Shown: piece after piece, positions 1-2,757 of the stretch
Numbering within the stretch: position 1 is the stretch's first letter
Layout of the letters: each line of letters begins with the position of its first letter
Source of the DNA: Planctomycetia bacterium
GTDB taxonomy: Bacteria; Planctomycetota; Planctomycetia; Pirellulales; UBA1268
Direction of reading: 5' to 3'
Length of the DNA: 5,572 bases
NCBI GenBank assembly: GCA_009926295.1
Contig: RFPF01000208.1
Coordinates: 1 to 5,572, forward strand
The notes under the pieces: model-generated
The model's input: only the letters and a program-made list of their open reading frames with translations
What the model was told of the DNA's origin: nothing
Database searches by the model: none
Made by a program: the position numbers and the translations under genes

Positions 1-227
1 CCCCGGGGGAGGCCTCCCGTGCGAACCCACCGTTCAATGGTATCGACCGCGGTGCCGATCGCAAATCACGCGGTGTGCGGCTGGTGTGCCGGTGTCACTC
101 CCGAGCCCGTCGGCTCCGGTGGCGAACGGGCTTTTGGCCCGCCGAAAGCCGGGTGGCTGGCGGGCCGCACGGTCGACGATTACGATCCGGGCACCGACAG
201 CGCAGTTCCCGCAGCGAGACTCCCCCG
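1..227. other. Region upstream of rpmG without a supported gene
   Basis: Several frames are open here, which is expected at this GC content, but none gives a protein with recognisable motifs and none is favoured by a ribosome binding site. I looked for a tRNA and found no acceptor/T-arm arrangement. The region starts with a perfect 12-bp palindrome, GGGAGGCCTCCC (7-18), and holds the hairpins listed separately. A partial gene entering from the left edge cannot be excluded but is not supported. The promoter of rpmG should lie here or further left; I could not pick a convincing pair of boxes. Confidence 0.5.
127..166 (+). promoter_or_regulatory. Competing hairpins in the rpmG leader region
   Basis: An 8-bp perfect stem, GGCCCGCC (136-143) with GGCGGGCC (159-166), continues after a three-base bulge (GAA, 144-146) into AGCC (147-150) with GGCT (155-158), closing a GGGT loop. 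A second, shorter stem, CGGGC (127-131) with GCCCG (137-141) around TTTTG, uses the same bases and so cannot form at the same time. The pairing is seen directly. A role as a leader structure or attenuator for rpmG is inference. There is no U-run after either stem, so a classical intrinsic terminator is unlikely. Confidence 0.35.
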
Positions 228-392
228 ATGGCAAAAGGCAAGAAGAAGCTCGAAGTTGTCCACCTCGTGTGCGAGGAAACCGGCGACATGAACTACACGC
301 TGCGGCGCAAGACGGGCGGCGAGAAGCTCAAGGTCAAAAAGTATTCGCCTCGACTCCGCAAGCACACCGTCCACAACGAGAAGCGGAAGTAG
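228..392 (+). CDS. rpmG: 50S ribosomal protein L33
   Basis: Small basic component of the large ribosomal subunit, bound to 23S rRNA near the E site. The 54 residues match the usual family length (about 50-55). Family features are visible: a lysine-rich N-terminus (MAKGKKK), the LVCEETGDMNYT segment at residues 13-24, the central GGEKLKVKKY (30-39) and the conserved RKHTVH near the end (44-49). The zinc-binding form has two CxxC pairs. Here only the first cysteine remains (C15); the other three positions are T18, S40 and L43, so this is a 'C-minus' L33 that should not bind zinc through that site. ATG 228 is chosen because it gives the canonical N-terminus, although the frame stays open upstream and there is no good Shine-Dalgarno site. 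The gene converges on the glycosyltransferase gene with 3 bp between stops. The sequence style resembles planctomycete L33 proteins. Confidence 0.95.
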   Translation: MAKGKKKLEVVHLVCEETGDMNYTLRRKTGGEKLKVKKYSPRLRKHTVHNEKRK

Positions 393-395
393 CGT

Positions 396-1508
396 TCAGC
401 CCGCGTCGGCGACCGCCGCTGCCACATCCCCCGGCGCGACTCGCACGACGCGGTCCGCCACCCGTCGTACGCCCCATTCCACGGCGGCGTCGGCCGCGGC
501 GAACACGAGGCGGCATTCCGCAGCGCGGTTGAACCGGCCGGTGCCCGGCCGCGTGACGATCTCGATCTCGCACGGCGTGCCGGGGGCGACGCGGGCCGCG
601 TCCGGAACCACCCCGGCGAGGGCCCGCGCGAGCGGCTCGGTCTCGAGGTCGTGCGGGAGCCCCCAGCGGATCGCCGCGGCGTCCCGTTCGACGAGCCCGC
701 GGCGGCACGCGGTGAGCCTCCCGCGCCGCAGAAAGTAGCCCACGTTCGGACCGTCACGCCAGCGTGTTCCGGCGGATGGGTCGGTGGGATGCCAGACGTG
801 AAGCGACCACGTGCGATCGAGGATCGACTCCAGCCGCACGCCGGCGGCACGGAGCCGCAGGCCGAGGTCGTCGTCTTCCTGCCCCCAGCCGACGAACCGC
901 TCGTCGAACCCGTTGACCCGCTCGAAGTCACTCCTCCAGACGCCGAAGTTGTTGCCCACGAGCCGCGGCTTCGTGGGATGACGGATGAGCGCGTGCCACC
1001 GTGCCTTGCGGCATTGCCGGCGCAGCGCCCGGAGTTCCGCTGCGGGCGCGAGGGCCGCGAGGTCGGTCGCCGCGAGGCCGCCCGCTTCGAGCGTCGCGCT
1101 GGTGTTCTCAGGAAGCCGCGCGCACGAACCGATCATCGCCGCACCCCGGCGCCGCCGCTCGAGGTGGGCGGCCACGTGGTCGCGCGGCAGGATGCAATCG
1201 CCGTCGAGAAACAGCAGGTATTCTCCCGCGGCCAGCCGTGCCCCCCGATTCCGCACCCGAGCCAGCCTGAAGCCGGCGTGCGGCTCGCTCGTCAACTGCA
1301 CCGGCAGCGGCGCCTTCTCGGCGAACGCCGCCACGACGGCGGCCGTGTCGTCGCGCGAGCCGTCGTCGGCCACGATCACCTCGAGCCGGCCCGCCACGCC
1401 CGCCTGCGCGGCGATCGATTCCAGCACCAGCGCGAGATGCCGCGGCTTCTCGAACGTGTTGACGACGAGCGAGCAGTCGACCGCGTGCCGCCCGATCCGG
1501 CGCATCAT
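396..1508 (-). CDS. Family 2 glycosyltransferase (GT-A fold) coupled to lpxK
   Basis: A 370-residue, probably cytoplasmic or peripheral membrane enzyme that transfers a sugar from a nucleotide donor; donor and acceptor cannot be read from the sequence. The GT-A domain is clear: SLVVNTFEKPRHL (13-25) at the first strand, VADDGSRDDT (46-55), and LDGD (101-104) as the DxD metal/nucleotide motif. GNNFGVWRSDF (185-195) and GFDERFVGWGQEDDDLGLRL (200-219) form the second acceptor/catalytic part typical of the Glyco_transf_7C-like C-terminal half. HVWHP (237-241) follows. About 95 further residues (275-370) extend past the usual end of the domain and have no motif I recognise. The start is set by the ATGA overlap with the lpxK stop; a second ATG follows immediately (1505). 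The same frame stays open far upstream, but that part is only the shadow of lpxK. The link with lpxK suggests a substrate in lipopolysaccharide core or another envelope glycan, which is inference. Confidence 0.9.
   Translation of the reverse strand: MMRRIGRHAVDCSLVVNTFEKPRHLALVLESIAAQAGVAGRLEVIVADDGSRDDTAAVVAAFAEKAPLPVQLTSEPHAGFRLARVRNRGARLAAGEYLLFLDGDCILPRDHVAAHLERRRRGAAMIGSCARLPENTSATLEAGGLAATDLAALAPAAELRALRRQCRKARWHALIRHPTKPRLVGNNFGVWRSDFERVNGFDERFVGWGQEDDDLGLRLRAAGVRLESILDRTWSLHVWHPTDPSAGTRWRDGPNVGYFLRRGRLTACRRGLVERDAAAIRWGLPHDLETEPLARALAGVVPDAARVAPGTPCEIEIVTRPGTGRFNRAAECRLVFAAADAAVEWGVRRVADRVVRVAPGDVAAAVADAG
1505..1508 (-). promoter_or_regulatory. ATGA stop/start overlap of lpxK and glycosyltransferase
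   Basis: Read on the minus strand, the bases ATGA hold both the glycosyltransferase start (ATG, 1508-1506) and the lpxK stop (TGA, 1507-1505). This four-base overlap usually means translational coupling by re-initiation and one shared mRNA. The sequence just upstream on the minus strand is G-rich but has no real GGAGG site, which fits dependence on lpxK translation. A second in-frame ATG at 1505-1503 could also be used. Confidence 0.85.
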
Positions 1509-2605
1509 GCCCCGCCCCCGACTCGGTTGTCGGGCATCCCGCGCGAGAGGATCGCGCCGACGAGGTGGTCGAGATCCTCCTCCCCCGCGAGGAACTGGAT
1601 CGCGATCTCGAGGGCGACCAGTGGAATCCCGCCCAGCGTCTCCCGCGGCAGTTTCACGAGGTCCTTGAGCGTGGCGACGACGAAGTCGGCCCGTGCGGCA
1701 GCGGCCGCTGCCCCGAGGTTTTCGGCATCGGCGTGCTCGTAAACACGGTGATCGGCGAACGGGTGGAAGGCGACGACCTCCGCGCCGAGGCCGTCGAGCG
1801 TGCGGCGAAAGGCTCCCGGGTTGCCGATGCCACAAAAGGCGGCCACCCGGCGGCCCCGCAGCATGCCGAGCGGGATTTCCGCACCCGCGGAGGTGCGCAG
1901 CCGAACCGGCCCGTGCACGGTCTCCGCCACCACCGCCGGCATCCGTCCCCGGCAGTGGTCCGAGGCGGCGGCCAGAATCTCGCTCCGACGGCCGGGGTGG
2001 ACGTGGTCGCAACGCGTGAGGATCAGGGCGCCGGCGCGGCGCAGTCCGGCTGCCGGCTCGCGGAGGAGTCCGCGGGGGAACAGCCTGCCGCAGCCGAACG
2101 GATCCGTGCAGTCGATGGTCACGATGTCGAGGTCGCGGGCGAGGCGGCGATGCTGGAAGCCGTCGTCGAGCACGATGGCCTCGGCGCCGCCAGCGGTCGC
2201 CGCGGCTGCCGCCGCGACGCGGTCGCGGTCGGCCACGTGCGGCACACCGGGCACGACGAGCGCCAGTTCCGCCGCCTCGTCGCTCGTCCGGCCGGGAGCG
2301 GCGCCGTAGCCGCGGCTGACGATCGTCGGCCGCCGGCCGGCGGCGAGGCAGCGCCGGGCAAGCCACGCGACGAGCGGCGTCTTGCCGGTGCCGCCGAGCG
2401 TGAGGTTGCCGACGGACACGACCGGCACCGCCGCCCGACGCACGGGAAGGAGTCCCGTGTCGTAGCCGGAATTGCGCACGTGCACGACCGCGGCATACGG
2501 GACGGACAGGGCCGCGAGGCCGGCGCGGGCGAGCGTCGCGGCCGCGCCGCGGCGCGAGCCATCGACGAGCCTGCGGAACGCATCGCCGTCGGGAAGGACA
2601 GACAT
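1505..2605 (-). CDS. lpxK: Tetraacyldisaccharide 4'-kinase (lipid A kinase)
   Basis: Phosphorylates the 4'-position of the tetraacyldisaccharide 1-phosphate with ATP to give lipid IVA, the sixth step of lipid A synthesis, at the cytoplasmic face of the inner membrane. The 366 residues are slightly more than the usual 320-350. The N-terminus has a hydrophobic membrane-binding helix (about 21-44) and NSGYDTG (45-51). PVVSVGNLTLGGTGKTP (61-77) carries the P-loop, then SRGYG (97-101) and SDE (108-110), whose Asp aligns by spacing with the catalytic Asp of characterised LpxK. DDGFQH (147-152) is the Walker B/metal motif. FPRGLLREP (176-184), TRCD (197-200), CGIGNPGAFRRTL (258-270), FADHRVYEHAD (283-293; His286 at the conserved catalytic His) and TLKDLVKL (312-319, usually TEKD) follow. 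ATG 2605 gives the family N-terminus; no clear Shine-Dalgarno site precedes it. It is first of a two-gene unit and presence of lpxK implies a lipopolysaccharide-bearing outer membrane. Confidence 0.97.
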   Translation of the reverse strand: MSVLPDGDAFRRLVDGSRRGAAATLARAGLAALSVPYAAVVHVRNSGYDTGLLPVRRAAVPVVSVGNLTLGGTGKTPLVAWLARRCLAAGRRPTIVSRGYGAAPGRTSDEAAELALVVPGVPHVADRDRVAAAAAATAGGAEAIVLDDGFQHRRLARDLDIVTIDCTDPFGCGRLFPRGLLREPAAGLRRAGALILTRCDHVHPGRRSEILAAASDHCRGRMPAVVAETVHGPVRLRTSAGAEIPLGMLRGRRVAAFCGIGNPGAFRRTLDGLGAEVVAFHPFADHRVYEHADAENLGAAAAAARADFVVATLKDLVKLPRETLGGIPLVALEIAIQFLAGEEDLDHLVGAILSRGMPDNRVGGGA

Positions 2606-2607
2606 GG

Positions 2608-2691
2608 ATATCGGCCGGGAATCACCGCACGATAGAAGGGGCCACGAATCGGCGTCAACGTGGCGAGCCGAGGAGGTCGCCCGGCCGATAT
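2608..2691. repeat. 12-bp perfect inverted repeat in the divergent intergenic region
   Basis: ATATCGGCCGGG (2608-2619) is the exact reverse complement of CCCGGCCGATAT (2680-2691), with 60 bp between the arms. A shorter third copy of the core, CCGGCCGAT, lies at 2717-2725. The left arm sits directly in front of the lpxK start codon; the right arm overlaps the -10-like TATACT of the rightward gene. Operator sites for a shared regulator are one reading, a long-range stem is another; both are inference. CGGCCG is common in such GC-rich DNA, but the flanking ATAT extends the match beyond it. Confidence 0.5.
2629..2658 (-). promoter_or_regulatory. Candidate sigma-70-like promoter of lpxK
   Basis: On the minus strand, TTGACG (2658-2653) is one base from the -35 consensus. 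It is followed after 18 bp by TATCGT (2634-2629), which keeps the important TAT...T positions of a -10 box. Transcription would begin near 2622, leaving a leader of only about 17 bases before the lpxK ATG at 2605. The leader contains the left arm of the inverted repeat. Planctomycete promoters are poorly defined and the match could be chance. Confidence 0.4.
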
Positions 2692-2694
2692 ACT
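2689..2694 (+). promoter_or_regulatory. Candidate -10 box for the large rightward gene
   Basis: TATACT differs from the TATAAT consensus at one position and is one of the few AT-rich hexamers of the intergenic region. It would place the start of transcription near 2701, about 57 bases before the ATG at 2758. No convincing -35 box lies 16-18 bp upstream, so the promoter would be weak or activator-dependent. The box overlaps the right arm of the inverted repeat. Confidence 0.3.
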
Positions 2695-2746
2695 TGTGGA
2701 TGAATCCCGCGTGCCGCCGGCCGATCAGTTCGCCCGCGGCATTCCC

Positions 2747-2750
2747 GGAG
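2747..2750 (+). promoter_or_regulatory. Shine-Dalgarno site deciding the start of the large gene
   Basis: GGAG lies seven bases before ATG 2758, a normal spacing. It is the clearest ribosome binding site in the window. An in-frame TGA at 2701-2703 rules out a much longer N-terminus, so ATG 2758 is well supported. Confidence 0.65.
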
Positions 2751-2757
2751 CCCCGCG

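Noticed and set aside
1..90. Possible tRNA 3' part around GTGCGAACCCACCG
   Set aside because: No matching acceptor, D or anticodon arms could be paired on either strand.
136..166. Intrinsic terminator of an upstream gene
   Set aside because: The stem is strong but no U-run follows and no upstream gene is supported.
75..227. Longer L33 starting at ATG 75
   Set aside because: L33 proteins begin with the MAK-type N-terminus found at 228; the added residues are Arg-rich with no family similarity.
651..1742. Plus-strand open frame of 363 codons opposite the glycosyltransferase
   Set aside because: Arg/Pro-rich translation without family motifs; the opposite strand has a clear GT-A enzyme.
1509..2366. 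N-terminal extension of the glycosyltransferase frame to 656 residues
   Set aside because: The added part is Arg/Pro-rich and overlaps lpxK in another frame; the GT domain begins right at the ATGA overlap.
1565..2635. Plus-strand open frame of 356 codons opposite lpxK
   Set aside because: Translation has no recognisable domain and lies antisense to a well-supported lpxK.
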